The notes: a model not told the origin generated them from the sequence alone. Shown: positions 39,470 through 50,589, counted from the stretch's first letter. The stretch: 64,000 bases of DNA from Hansfordia pulvinata (GCA_006538405.1 BJKQ01000021.1:276251-340250), one strand, 5' to 3'. A program made the numbers and translations.

Positions 39470-39529
39470 CGGTCATCAAATAACTTAACAAACTGTAAGG
39501 GGGCTGTATAAAAGTGTTCATCGACTGTG
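39470..39529 (-). repeat. Right terminal inverted repeat
   Basis: Inverted partner of 37351-37411. The plus strand ends with ATCGACTGTG before the flanking TA. Confidence 0.85.
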
Positions 39530-39851
39530 TAGAATAAACGTCTACGTCCTAATTTAAGCGGTCGGCTGCACGAGAATGCCTGTAGTCGTGGGTCACGCTA
39601 ACAAATCGGTGGTTCCGTGCGTGTCACGGTGATCACGCCTTCCCGCTTGTCGTGTCACCAGATCGGCACCCAATCATGTTCTTTTTCGAGTCCTCGGGGA
39701 GTCTAAGGGGCATAGTCGTGGGTCTGCCGTTGTATTTACATTCAGGTGGCAAGCTATATATCCTGACGAAAGGATCCTTAAGTTAGCTGTTCATCATTTA
39801 AAGACGAAGAGAAAACTAGGCCTTCGGCGGAGAGGTTATACCCTTATTACA

Positions 39852-39962
39852 CCACCGCGTCAGCGCAATGTCGTCAATTCCGAGGATCATCTTGACGGTC
39901 TCGGCGGCCAGCTCGATGGAGCTCGTGCTGACGAGCAAGCGCTGCAGAACGTTCTCCAACGG
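39852..39962 (-). pseudogene. CCT4: C-terminal scrap of chaperonin subunit CCT4 (TCP-1 delta)
   Basis: The minus strand encodes LENVLQRLLVSTSSIEL, then AAETVKMILGIDDIALTR. This is the characteristic C-terminal tail of the delta subunit of the cytosolic chaperonin CCT/TRiC, whose members end in ...QPLLVSTSA...ILRIDDI...R. Only about 36 residues remain. Upstream the frame meets TAA (39963-39965) after one Pro codon, and the rest of the ~530-residue gene is absent. Downstream the expected stop after the last Arg is TGG, and the frame runs on for some 12 codons. It is therefore a broken copy and not the functional gene, which must lie elsewhere. It sits about 320 bp outside the TIR transposon. 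Confidence 0.75.
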
Positions 39963-39965
39963 TTA

Positions 39966-41472
39966 CGGGTGTGCGGCTGCAGCTCTTCGTGACGGTAGGA
40001 ATGACACATATGTATCTTCATCTATAGATGAGCACCTGTCCAACACGTAAGTGTCGCTCTGGATAGCTCGGCGGTGCGACTCGCACTAATTTTGCGTGGG
40101 TGTTGCTGGCAGCAAATCACGGGCCACAGACCAAGGCGCGGCGAATACTACTAAGGGACGCGTACTCGTAGGCGTCGGTGGCATAAAACAGCTCGTCGGG
40201 AAATCGGGTAGCCCGAAAGGCGACTTCTGCGATCGACGAGATCAGCACTGTTTGGGTGCGTTAATGGCTGTAAGTCCCAGTTCCGCAATAGGTATTTGTG
40301 TTTAAGTGGCTCAAACAGCCTTGCGTCCCGTATAGCTGGCGACGGAGCGAAAGTCGCAAAGGTGGTGGCGATAAGTTGCCACTTAAACATTCGGTGCAGA
40401 ATGGTAGGATCGTATCATGCCGCGAATTCGCGCCGCCGCGGGTTAGTGAACGAGTAGCCACCTGCCATCACTCGCGCCATGGCGAGTCGGTGACTCTAAA
40501 CAGACCGGACTGAATCCATTGCAGGCAGATGGCCTCGAAGCGGGCAGCCGAGAAGCCGCCCCTCTTAATCTCCTTGAACGCCTTAACTCTGCACTTTGGG
40601 TAAGACTTAGAACCACCCAGTCGTCAGGTTCAAACCACTGGAGTGCCTACTTGCTCAAGCTCTTTTACTCTTTATGGTGATGATCCAAGGTCCTTAACAA
40701 GAATGCTGACTTGGGACGTTTAAGGGGCACGAGAGGATATGCTCGCCCCCGCTACCCCATGCAAGATCTTCAGGTTGGCCGCATGTGCGGTAAACAGCTA
40801 GGCACCTCAAGTCACCTATGTACCATACATACTAAGTACGGGTACCTACCGATGGCTGCCCCTGCGCTACACACCGAGATTCGAGTCTCCTTAGATGCCA
40901 CACAGGTGACCCGCGAGTCCGCGACTCTCTTGCCCGCTAGCCAAAATGTTAAGACGTCCAGCAGGCGGCATCACATGGCGACGCAGCCTTTCTCACCACC
41001 TTGCACGCCCCATGATGTATGCCTCAGCCCTTGCACGGTACTGGAGACTGCCCGCTCGAGGCACCTGGCCTGCGTGAGCTCCTCGGTTGAGGGTTCCTCC
41101 GGCGGCGGGGGAGCGTACATTCCGGGCGCATCCTCCTGATCTTGCATCCCCCACATTCCGAGAGCCCATCATGCTTCTCGGCTCGGTTCGGCAGCTACTG
41201 CGTGCAGTAAGGGCCGCGGAAAGGGCTGCGTAGAGAGCCACTGCCGAGATCCTGCGCCGCAGCGACATCGCCGCGTACAAATAATGGCCGCAAGAATTCC
41301 AAAGAGCCCTCTGCCGCAAGTACACCCGAGACACTGACCACGGTCCATACGACAGCTCTAGCTCATCCGCGCCCACATCGATCAATCTGATGCTCGCGCA
41401 GCGTGCTTCTCGAGAGCCCGCGCGACTGCTGAGGCGTGCTCCTACTCCTCCCCTCCATTCAAGGTGGAGCAA
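39966..41472. other. Gene-free region left of the monooxygenase
   Basis: I see no supportable gene. Short open frames occur on both strands without motifs. The 9-mer TACGAGTAC occurs on the minus strand at 40162-40170. The last few hundred bases probably hold the monooxygenase promoter. Confidence 0.4.
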
Positions 41473-41480
41473 TTTATACA
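41473..41480 (+). promoter_or_regulatory. TATA-like element of the monooxygenase gene
   Basis: TTTATACA, about 40 bases before the ATG. The spacing is short for a fungal TATA box, so this is only a suggestion. Confidence 0.3.
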
Positions 41481-41520
41481 CCCCTCCACACAGCGCAGAG
41501 ACCAGCGAAGAGGGAATACG

Positions 41521-42809
41521 ATGCAGATCGTCATTGTCGGTGGCGGCATCGCTGGACTGGCCACGGTGAGCTTACCAAAAACGCCACGACCTTCATCCGT
41601 CGCTGACAAGTCTCCAAGGCTGTGGCTTTGCGATCCCCCCATCGCATAATCACCGTGATAGAGCGATCGCAAATGCTGCAGGAGGTAGGGGCCTTAATAT
41701 CACTACAGCCGAATGCCAGCAAGATCGTGTCTTCCTGGGGGATAGACAGCTTTCTAGCCGAAGCCAAGCCTTTGATTGACACGGCCCTCCGTGTTCTCAA
41801 CGTGCATGGTGAGCTTGTCAATCAGATACAGCTCAATGAAGGGGATTTTGGCTCCGACCGCGTGCTGTATCACAGGCAAGACCTCCACACTGGGTTACTG
41901 AGAGCAGCAAAATCGGACACTCTCCCGGGCCAACCGATCAACATCATAACAGGGCAGCCAGTGGTGTCTTGCGATCCGGAAGCTGGAACGGTCGTCACGG
42001 AAGACGGCAAAAGCTTCTCTGCCGATATCGTGATTGGTGCAGATGGTATTCGGTCCGCAGTCCGACAGTATGTGGTTGGGGAGTCTCGGAACCCCGTGTC
42101 AACGGGACTATCAGCCTACAGAATACTGATACCGACTGAGAGCCTGGCCGATGTGGCCATCCCGGAAGGAGTGATCGACGGGGAGAATCCCGTGACGACT
42201 ATGGTTGTCGCACAGGGAAAACGCGTCATCATGGGGCCGGGAAGGGGAGGGGATCTTGTGGGGATCGTTGCGTTGCTTCCAGACGAGCAGATGCATCAAT
42301 CATTCGACACCGACTCCTGGGTCTGCCAAGGCTCACTCGACTCGCTGCTCCTAGCATACCAAGGATTCCCCAGCTGGATCACCGAGATGTTCAAGCGCGC
42401 ACCCGAAATTGGGCTCTGGCAACTTCGCGACTTGGAGCCATTACCCCGTTGGGTCAGAGGGCGGGCCATCTTGATCGGAGATGCTGCACACGCAATGCTT
42501 CCCACTCAAGGGCAGGGGGCATCGCAGAGCATAGAAGATGCAGAGGTACTGGAAGCGTTCTTGGATGAGTTGCCACGAGAGCCGACTCGAATGCAGATTC
42601 AGGAAGCCTTGAGTAACGTTTTTCAGTCCAGGTATGACAGAGCCACTTTGGTCCAGCGGTACAGCCGGGAACAGGCCCAGCCAGGCAGTAAGAGTGTCAT
42701 GCTTAACCCTGCGGAGTTTATGGAGTTCAATTGCCGCTATGAAGGAGCTAGGGAATGGCTGTTAAGCGGATCGAGCAGCAGTCGCCAAGACTGCGCCCGC
42801 TCGGCATAG
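41521..42809 (+). CDS. FAD-dependent monooxygenase (salicylate hydroxylase-like, group A flavoprotein)
   Basis: Aromatic-ring or polyketide-type hydroxylases of this group use FAD and NAD(P)H; the substrate here cannot be told. Two exons, 41521-41565 and 41619-42809, join over a 53-nt intron (donor GTGAGC, branch CTGAC, acceptor AAG), giving 411 residues. The join places VGGGIAGLAT directly before AVALRSPHRIITVIER, completing the Rossmann GxGxxG motif (about 7-12) and the acidic residue that binds the FAD ribose. The DG motif (GADGIRS) is at about 155-161 and the GD motif (GDAAHAMLPTQGQG) at about 302-315, followed by SIEDAEVL. The C-terminus is short, with no extra domain or membrane segment. 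Such genes often sit in secondary-metabolite clusters, but I see no synthase or other cluster gene nearby. It looks intact and non-RIPed. Confidence 0.9.
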
Positions 42810-43693
42810 ATAGTCATCCTGCTTATGATCATTTTTTTTAGAGCAGCCAAGCCCTTTAACGTTGCGACTTGCAAAGATTGGACCCAGCAGTTGTTAATTC
42901 TATCATCTATGGAAGCATGCGCGAGATATGCCCGTGTGGATGGCAAGGCGAGCTTCGGGTTGAGGTGCGTATAGTTGGGCTCAATGTCGGCCGTTCATAG
43001 TGATGGCTGGATCTCGACAAGACCGAACCAAGTGTCTCCATTTCGGAGGAACCAATCCCATCTATAAGGTAGGTGCGCTGCGGGATGCAAAGACATACAT
43101 CCATAGTATGAATATCGTTGAGACTTTGTAAAGCAACAACGAGTGAGTTTGGATGCCTCGTAAATATCCGGGCCCCAAGTCAGCCGTCCACCTAAACCAC
43201 GACTTATATAGATTGGACACTAAATCTTGCTTAAGAGCGAAAGCAGTCCGTATCCGGAGGATTATAAATCCTCCCGTGAATTATGATACAGGACTTTATA
43301 AGAGGTCTTTTTCTATTTTTTGTAAGAGCTGCGAAGGACAGTGTGAAGCCATCACAAGATACAGCAATCATGTTTGTTAGACGTAAAGAAGTAAGTGTTA
43401 CTGCGAACATGAATAACCATCCCGGCGTGTTTGACAGAGACTAACACAGAAAATCATAGGCTTCACCTTGTGTAAATCAGGACACGTGCCGATCTAAGGG
43501 AAGATGTTCAGGCATTAATCTGTAATTGTCATGGACACCTTGTGATAGTCCAGCCACATATGGTCATAGCATTGAGGGCAGAATGCTGCATACTACAGTG
43601 AGTGCTCGTATTTTAAGAGAGGACACAGCTTTAAGCTACCCACTCAAAAAATATGTTAATGGAAACCGAGTAAATCCTCTTTTAACATCTATA
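42810..43693. other. Gene-free intergenic region
   Basis: About 0.9 kb between convergent genes. I see no supportable gene. Confidence 0.4.
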
Positions 43694-44968
43694 TCAGCCA
43701 TCAAGCTTAGGGAAACCCCTCGCCCCGTCCATACAGGTCGGGAAATTCAGCAACTTTACGCCGTTCTTCTCTTTGACTTGGGCTCTGCAGAAGGTGTTAT
43801 CACTATCACTGCACCCTCCGAGGCGGATTGCCCAGTTGCCACGGCCATCCTGCTGGACCTGGCCGTCGACGTTTGCGAATTTGTCAGAATCGAAACAAGA
43901 TGGGGTTTCGTCGTCGAATTCTTCGGGAAAATTGGCCATCTTCTCTTGGGTTGGGCCACCTCTAATCCCAAAAAAATAGACAGCGCTGCCGTCGTAAAGC
44001 TCATACGGCCATCCGTGACCATCTCCGTAGGAACACCATCTTTCGTGGTGACCAATCTTTAACCAAACGTATAATTGGGATCCGTCCTGTAGGACATCAC
44101 ACTCTCGGCGCCCTTTTGGCCAGTCCCGGTCACCTTCCCCTGCCTCAATGCAGATAGGCTTCTTCTTTGACCAGCTTGCGAGAGCTTCGCTCCTCCAGTC
44201 CGGTGGCTGTTCGCTGGGTCCTTCGGGGGAGGCGCTCGAGCCGGGGCCACTAGAGCTGTGGCCACCAGAGTCATGACCACTGGAGCCACCAACACCAAGC
44301 ATCTTAGACCCGAGGCATATAGGTATACCCAGAGCACCACAAATGAGGACTCCGATAGCTTTGAATGGCGTCGGCAAACTCGGGTTGTCCCAGATGCTCT
44401 TGCAGACCGTAAAGTCACAGATACCACGGGCTCGTAATTGATTGGAGTCCTGAGAATTTGTTAGCAACGAGGTCGGACCACGGGCAATTCACGCCGAAGT
44501 GCATGAGCGTTTCTTACTGTTATATTTACCAATGTTAGTGCATGCTTGGGAATGCGAGGCGGCGAACAGGGAGGAGTCGTTGCCAGGAATCAGTGGAGAT
44601 CACTTACCAGAGGGCCACATGCCGGTGTTGGCGTTCACTTTGCCGTTACCAGTGATGCCGCATGCCTTAGAGGTGCCAACCGAAACCCACTTAGGCATCG
44701 CCGCAGAATCTGCACTAGGACCTGTGAGGCTGTCTCTGCGACGGTGGACTGCACGTCGACTTTGCCTCCTGTCACCTCCCTGAATGAACGAATTGATCGA
44801 AACTCCTATATGTTGCTGGAAGCATGACGCCGCGCTGACAGGTTCAATGTCCCAGTTACCGTGGAACATGCCATTGTCCTGCTGTAAGTTCAGGGCGTCC
44901 GCTGAAGAGACAGACAGCGAGAGGTAAGCGAGAAGATAAGCTGCGAGCAAAATCAACGAAGTTACCAT
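43694..44968 (-). CDS. Putative secreted or membrane-anchored protein, gene model unresolved
   Basis: Exon 1 (44968-44608) starts MVTSLILLAAYLLAYLSLSV, a strong signal peptide, then encodes about 95 residues including NGMFHGNWDIEPVSAASC and ITGNGKVNANTGMWPSG, ending at a perfect donor GTAAGT. The likely last exon (44449-43694, acceptor CTCAG with GCTAAC just upstream) encodes 251 residues: a Cys-bearing segment, a hydrophobic stretch (AIGVLICGALGIPICLG), a Ser/Gly-rich linker, and a C-terminal domain with WCSYGDGHGWPYELYDG and several Cys. Joining these two exons directly puts them out of phase by one base, and I could not find an intermediate exon with acceptable introns. Either an exon is missed, there is a one-base indel, or these are remnants. 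I recognise no family. Confidence 0.5.
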
Positions 44969-47900
44969 GTCGTCTGCGTCAATGGTGTGATCGTGTTGGT
45001 TAAGCTACAGAACTGGAAGGACTGGCATAACACCGATTTCTATATGAACATGAGATGGAAGGACCTGCTGCGAGGCCGGTGAAGGAACCAGCATAAAACA
45101 ATGAAGGCCGATATTAGCCACAGAAGGTCGCCGCTCTAAATCCACCTAAGAGACCACAGGGCTTAAGCTAAGCAGATCCCGAGTTTTGGCCCCGCCTTGT
45201 TCAGTTTAAGTAGCCCGAGGGGCGCCGAAGGAACAGCAATGCTATTTCGAGCTGGAGCCTAACACGGATCGAGTTTAATAAGTGGTTGACATGTCTGATT
45301 TACTCAGGTGATCTTAATGTGGCTGATCCGTCTATAAAGCACTGATAAAACCCAATATAATAAATCAACTCCCCGTATCCTTCTTCGCACTGCGGTCTTT
45401 AATATCCGCTGCCTGGCGGTCTTTATTAAGGGCCGGCTCAGGCCAGTAAAAGCCCGTGAAATATGGCCCCGGGGAATGAATTAGGTCGAGACACATCAGC
45501 AAGTTGATCACCGATGCTTTTATTTAAGCCTCGGTGAATGGAGTTTTGCCTTTCACGGACATGGTAGTGGGTCGAGCTGCAAGGATAGCGTGAGTTAGCA
45601 TGTGTTTGGCTGCATATTCACCCAGTGCGGTGGCCTTCAGGGCCTGAAGACGCATGGCTCAGAACTTCATGGCTTCCAGGCCAACTTGCGGATCGATACG
45701 CCCTGTTAAACGGTACCCAAGGAGTCTCGAGACACTCCAAGCACAGGTTAACGTACTCAAACCAATCGACGTAATAGCTACGTGAATGTCTTACTAAGCG
45801 ATATCATGCAGCGGCAGTGACGGCGACCGCACCGTACCGTGCTCTAGGATAGCTCGCTCGAGAAGCGCGCGCTTAAGCGCTGGGGCCCCTCCTGGGCGAT
45901 CATCAGGGTTGAATGTTCCAGACGACGGACAGCAGGCGGCCCTAGGCTAATCTTGTCCGAACATGGTCCCGGGCTTAAAAGGCCTCGACCATACCAACGA
46001 GCGGCCCTGGGGCAACATCACAATACCACATTCAAAAGCCGCCGCCGTCTCGTCGCGCAGCTCGCCCGAGATAAGAGCCACCGAAATCATCGGAGCAGTA
46101 ACCGAGACTATACCTCGGGGACGGCCTTCATATACCGCGCGCACAGGCGGCTTCCGTGCGCCCGCCGGGATGTAGCAGACGGGGCACTCGAGTCCCCCAC
46201 AACCCGCCGCATCAGACTCGGCGGCATTGAGCCGCGACAGCAGGCAACGAGCCTCTGCCACCACCACTAACGACAAGAACGAGGGCAGCATACTCCCGCT
46301 TAACACCAGCCAGCTTTAATCCATTTGTCTAAAGTCACGCGTCGTGACATGCAAGATATTCGATGAGACATCGATAGGGCCATGGCTATAAACGCATAAG
46401 GCCAACTAGAAGACGGCCGAGTCTCGCGCGACGGCTTCATTAAGCATGCTCCGGCTGGCAATTTTGCTCACAGTGGCGGCGGTGACGGAGCTGAGGGAGA
46501 AGAAGTTGTGCAGCGAGAATCGTCCGTAGAGCCACGGTATAGGCCCTGGGCTGATCTTAGACTCGGGTAGCTATGCCTCCAGCGCGGCGTTGCTGATCGA
46601 GACCGAGACTGGTCCGTTATGCCTGTGCGTGCTGTAAATGGCGCGGACGTGAAGGCGGCCAAATATCCGCTCGACAATTCCCCCCGGCTCATCACAGAGC
46701 TCGGCGTGCACCGCAAGCCGTCCCGAGATCAACACCACTTTCCGGGAAGTTCCCACCCACAGGGAGCAGCTGCCACCGCTTCCAGCCGGCCTCGGCCGGA
46801 TACAGTGCCAGTCTGCCCATTTACCGATAAGGGCATCAACCAGGATCTACCAAAACACCACCGCCGCCGCCGCACTGCCGGTATCGATGTGGCTGTGCGC
46901 GAGTGTGCCGCTACGGCGTGAATACTCCTCTCAATTTCAATGCTAGGCCGCATGCTCTCGTCAGCTACCGAAACCGACGACGACAGCGGCTCGTTGGCCC
47001 TCGCCATCCGGCGGACACCTCACGTGACCGTCTGCTCCCTCTGCGTTGTCTGCCTCTGGAATTTGCTGCACTGCCATCACCGCCGCCCTGCTGACGAGGA
47101 GAAGCGAGGCGCGGACTTATTTGCGCTGGCAGAGAAGCGCGAAGCGCGTGCCGCTTGTGGCAACCTTCAGGTCGCCAATATTGCCAGATAGGTGCGCCAC
47201 GCTACCTACGCAGTTGTGCTCAAAAGAAATGCGGCTAAAGGCCACGGTGCGCCGGTCGTCGTCGACACGGCACCACCATCACGAGAGGCATGCTGATGTT
47301 GTTTCTGTCACGCCACGGTGTCATAGGCGAAGGAGGGTCCTCGACAACGAGCTCAACCACGCTCCTCGATGAAGTTATCGTAACGGTGGCCTCGTGAGCT
47401 GTGATAAGGACGGCGGCAACCTGGACTTCAAAATTGTGACCAAGTACAGGTCATGGCCATACATAGACAATGATACGCGGCAGTTCTAGTAACCGTCGGC
47501 GGGATACCTTTTATGCCTGCAATTTGTCACAAAAATGGTCTCGTGGTCTAAATAAAAGGATCCCGGGACCGAAAAAAAAAAAAAAAGAACTTCTGGCGTG
47601 AACCCCTGCCGGTCATGAAACAAGGTACTAGGATGCTACATTCCCACCTTCCCACCCTTACCGAATGGTGGGCCTTTGTCTATCAGTCATTAGGCAGATT
47701 GAAGGCTCGGTGAGCACTTGGCTTCACCCTGTATGTAGAAGAGGCCAATCGGGGTTATCGGAGATCTGGCTTAGCGGCAAGGCGTTCGAGTATATCGAAC
47801 GTCGATAAATTAATAATCGTTCTGTGACTCAGTAGCTTCGTAAACAAATCTGAGCTGAATAATGCTGACGCTTACGATTATAACAGTGTGGTCGATAAGA

Positions 47901-48575
47901 AGTTAAGCTAAAGATATTGCCGCTTATACACCTAATGTTTTAAACGGTAAAACATTTCTAATGAAATTAAGTGTGAATCTACGATTATTAGAGCGTGTAT
48001 TGTGTTAATATTATTTTTACTATTATTAATGTGGGCGGAAAGGGGGGTGAGGCGGTAAGTGTGTCAGACACTTTATTTGCTTCAGTACGGATGGCCTCTC
48101 GGCTCCGAAAACAGCAGTCTCAGGTTCGTCGCCTGGACTGTTGCCAAGTCATTCAAGGAAGCTGGACATCCTGTGGGCATTTTTGTGGCGTATGCAAGCT
48201 TCGCCGTACTGAAGCATTATCGGATAGTGCCGTGCGCCGTACTCAAGCGTGGTCGGATAGCGCCGTGTAGGATCAACTTGGGCTCTGGTTCCAACGCCGA
48301 TGGCGGTATCAGCCCTGCCTTCCCTTATAGCATTACATAACCAAGATTAGCAACGTCTTAATACGAATCTAGGACAGGTCACCGGGCGTATAAGAAGCGA
48401 AGGGGGCGCCGATGTAAACAGCCATCATGAACAACGAACCTCTCAGTCTCGATAACAATCTTTATTCTACGTCCTCGTCTTCAATATTTTTCTCATTAAA
48501 GCCAGACCACCGATCAGTCGCGGGCCGACCACACCAACAAAACCACCTTTCCATTTCTCGCTTTACGACTCAACC
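44969..48575. other. Accessory intergenic region without a supportable gene
   Basis: About 3.6 kb. The section 45.9-47.4 kb is GC-richer and has overlapping open frames on both strands. A minus-strand frame at 46306-45947 (119 codons) looks mildly protein-like but has no motif I recognise. An A-rich tract lies at 47572-47586. A 33-bp tandem duplication lies at 48202-48267. The last few hundred bases should hold the promoter of the secreted protein at 48576. Confidence 0.4.
48202..48267 (+). repeat. Tandem duplication, 33-bp unit, two copies
   Basis: Both copies begin CGCCGTACT (48202 and 48235) and end with CGCCGTG or TGCCGTG, with several substitutions between them. Confidence 0.85.
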
Positions 48576-49064
48576 ATGCTCTCCCGCATTTCCTCTGTGC
48601 TTGTGGCCGTTGTCGCTTTAGTCCCGATGGGTCTCGCCCAAGACTGCACTTTCAAGGACGAGCACGGAGACATCCCTTGCGGCACCTTCAGCGTCGTGTT
48701 CGGCAGCCCTCACAGCTCCAACAAGCCGAGCTCAAACATCCGAGTCACTTCATACAACGCAACATTGTCAGGTGACGCAGCCACCCGCGTGTTCGGGCCT
48801 CAAGCAATGGAGTGCCCCAGCGGCAGTGGCGACCAGGACACGAACACTGGCTGGGAGTCGTACCAGGCTGCCCAGCTGAACACTGTCCACGACATGGAGG
48901 TCCACGGTGGCCGCCTCTGTTCGGGTTGGGCTAACTACGCCGAGAGATTCGATAATCTCTGGATCCGTTACAACGGTGAAATCATCAACATTCCAGGGGA
49001 CACGCGCTGCGGCAAGGTTGGGAACTTAAATCTCGCCCGACGATGCCTTATCGCGCAGAATTGA
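48576..49064 (+). CDS. Small secreted six-cysteine protein (162 aa), candidate effector
   Basis: Single exon, start ATG in context CAACCATGC. Residues 1-21 (MLSRISSVLVAVVALVPMGL then A) form a clear signal peptide, with likely cleavage after LAQ. The mature part of about 140 residues has six Cys (DCTF, PCGT, ECPS, LCSG, RCGK, RCLI), an even number that fits three disulfides, and no membrane segment or GPI signal. It is polar and Gly/Asn/Ser-rich, with one possible N-glycosylation site (NAT). I recognise no named family. Size, cysteine count and position next to an AT-rich subtelomeric block (about 0.3 kb away) are typical of fungal effector genes; that role is inference. The frame is clean and not RIP-mutated. 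Confidence 0.8.
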   Translation: MLSRISSVLVAVVALVPMGLAQDCTFKDEHGDIPCGTFSVVFGSPHSSNKPSSNIRVTSYNATLSGDAATRVFGPQAMECPSGSGDQDTNTGWESYQAAQLNTVHDMEVHGGRLCSGWANYAERFDNLWIRYNGEIINIPGDTRCGKVGNLNLARRCLIAQN

Positions 49065-49400
49065 TTGATACAGGGAAGGTGATTCCTTTTGGATAGTTCT
49101 AGGGTGTATTTTCTTTACGGATCTTCTGGAAGACCGCATTCGTTATAGCGAAAGGCTTGGTGCGGTACAACGGGGCTGCTGGCTCAGCCTTGATCATGTT
49201 CGAGTGTAACTGCAAATGGTATTAAGATATGATTATTCACTATTGTTGAATGGATTTTGGCTTGAGTTATTCATCATGCTCTTGTACGCGCGTCTGCAGT
49301 GCTCCTGATTGCGCGGCTAAGATTGAGCCGATTCCGGCCTGATCTGCCAGCCTTAGCGACCTGGGCAGAGGCCGCGAGTGGTAAGTTAACCGCCCTCGCG
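49065..49400. other. 3' flank and edge of AT-rich subtelomere
   Basis: Normal composition up to about 49400, probably with the 3' UTR of the secreted protein, then an abrupt change to AT-rich DNA. I see no gene. Confidence 0.5.
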
Positions 49401-49819
49401 ACCTGGCTTATATATTAGCTTATTTAATACTTTATCTTATTAATACCGAAGCTTTCAGTTATCTCGGCTTATTAAATAAAATAATGCGTTTATAATATTT
49501 AAGCTTAATTATTCCTTATTTATAATCGAAAGCTTATATAAAAGGCTTTAATTAATATAAAAAAAGGTAATCTTTATCGATAATAATAACCACGTTTACT
49601 TTAATATATAAAATAAGTGTATTAAAGGTTAAATATATTAAAAAGTATATTAAAAATAATAACATTTTAATATATTAAAACCTTAAGTATATTAAGAAAA
49701 TCACCTTTAATACACTTAAAATATTTTTAATTTTAAAAACGTTTAAAATATCTTAAAACACCTTTTTTTTAAAAAGAATTTTTTAATAAAATATGATTTT
49801 TTAAAGAAATAAATCATTT

Positions 49820-50265
49820 TTAATATATTAAGATCTTAAGTGTATTAAAAATTTAAAAGTATTAAGACTTTAAATGTATTAAGATCTTAAATATATTAAC
49901 ACTTTTAATATATTAAAACCTTAAGTGTATTAAACATTTTAATATATTAACACCTTAAGTATATTAAGACCTTAAATATATTAATACTTTTAATATATTA
50001 AGACCTTAAGTGTATTAACACTTTTAATATATTAAAACCTTAAGTATATTAATACTTTTAATATATTAAGACCTTAATTATATTAATACTTTTAATATAT
50101 TAAGACCTTAAGTGTATTAATATTTTTAATATATTAAGATATTAAATATATTAATACTTTTAATATATTAAGACCTTAAGTAAATTAATACTTTTAATAT
50201 ATTAAGACGTTAAGTATATTAATACTTTTAATATATTAAGACCTTAAGTAAATTAACACTTTTAA
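49820..50265 (+). repeat. Minisatellite, 34-bp period
   Basis: About 13 imperfect copies of a 34-bp unit whose core is TTTTAATATATTAAGACCTT followed by AAG and a TATTAA segment. Looser copies extend left to about 49600. Units differ by small substitutions and a few length changes. Confidence 0.85.
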
Positions 50266-50589
50266 TATCTTCTTTAAAATCAGGTTAAGGTTACTTACAT
50301 AAAACTTCACCTTTTAATATTTAATTAATTAAACCATTATTATCTCTCCTTTTATTATTTTGCTTTGTTTACTTATTTTAAGTTAAATTTAAGTTAAAAG
50401 ACATCACCTTCCTTATCTTATAATTAATATTAAGTCGGCACCCTTATTATTTTTTATATAAATAATTAAAAACTATTAAGCGTTATATTTAAGCCCTTAT
50501 TTAACCTTACTTTTTTATTTATATATAATTAATATAATATTATATTTAATATATTACTCTTTTTTATATTTTAAAATATATAACCGCGG

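Larger units (their letters stand above)
37351..39529. mobile_element. RIP-degraded DNA transposon with terminal inverted repeats
   Basis: The left end reads CACAGTCGATGAACACTTTT at 37351; the same sequence appears on the minus strand inward from 39529. Imperfect inverted similarity continues for about 60 bp, with most mismatches being transitions. The ends are flanked by TA (37349-37350 and 39530-39531), the target duplication of the Tc1/mariner-Fot1 group. The size of about 2.18 kb fits an element with one transposase, but the inside is AT-rich with stops in every frame, so no transposase can be read. The palindrome extends outward (ATTCTA/TAGAAT), so longer TIRs with a TAA duplication are also possible. 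Confidence 0.8.

Noticed and set aside
43526..44062. 178-codon plus-strand open frame
   Set aside because: It is the opposite-strand shadow of the better supported minus-strand exon at 43694-44449.
45947..47010. A series of minus-strand frames that look mildly protein-like
   Set aside because: I tried to join them into one broken gene, but no family motif or consistent splice sites appeared, and the opposite strand is equally open.
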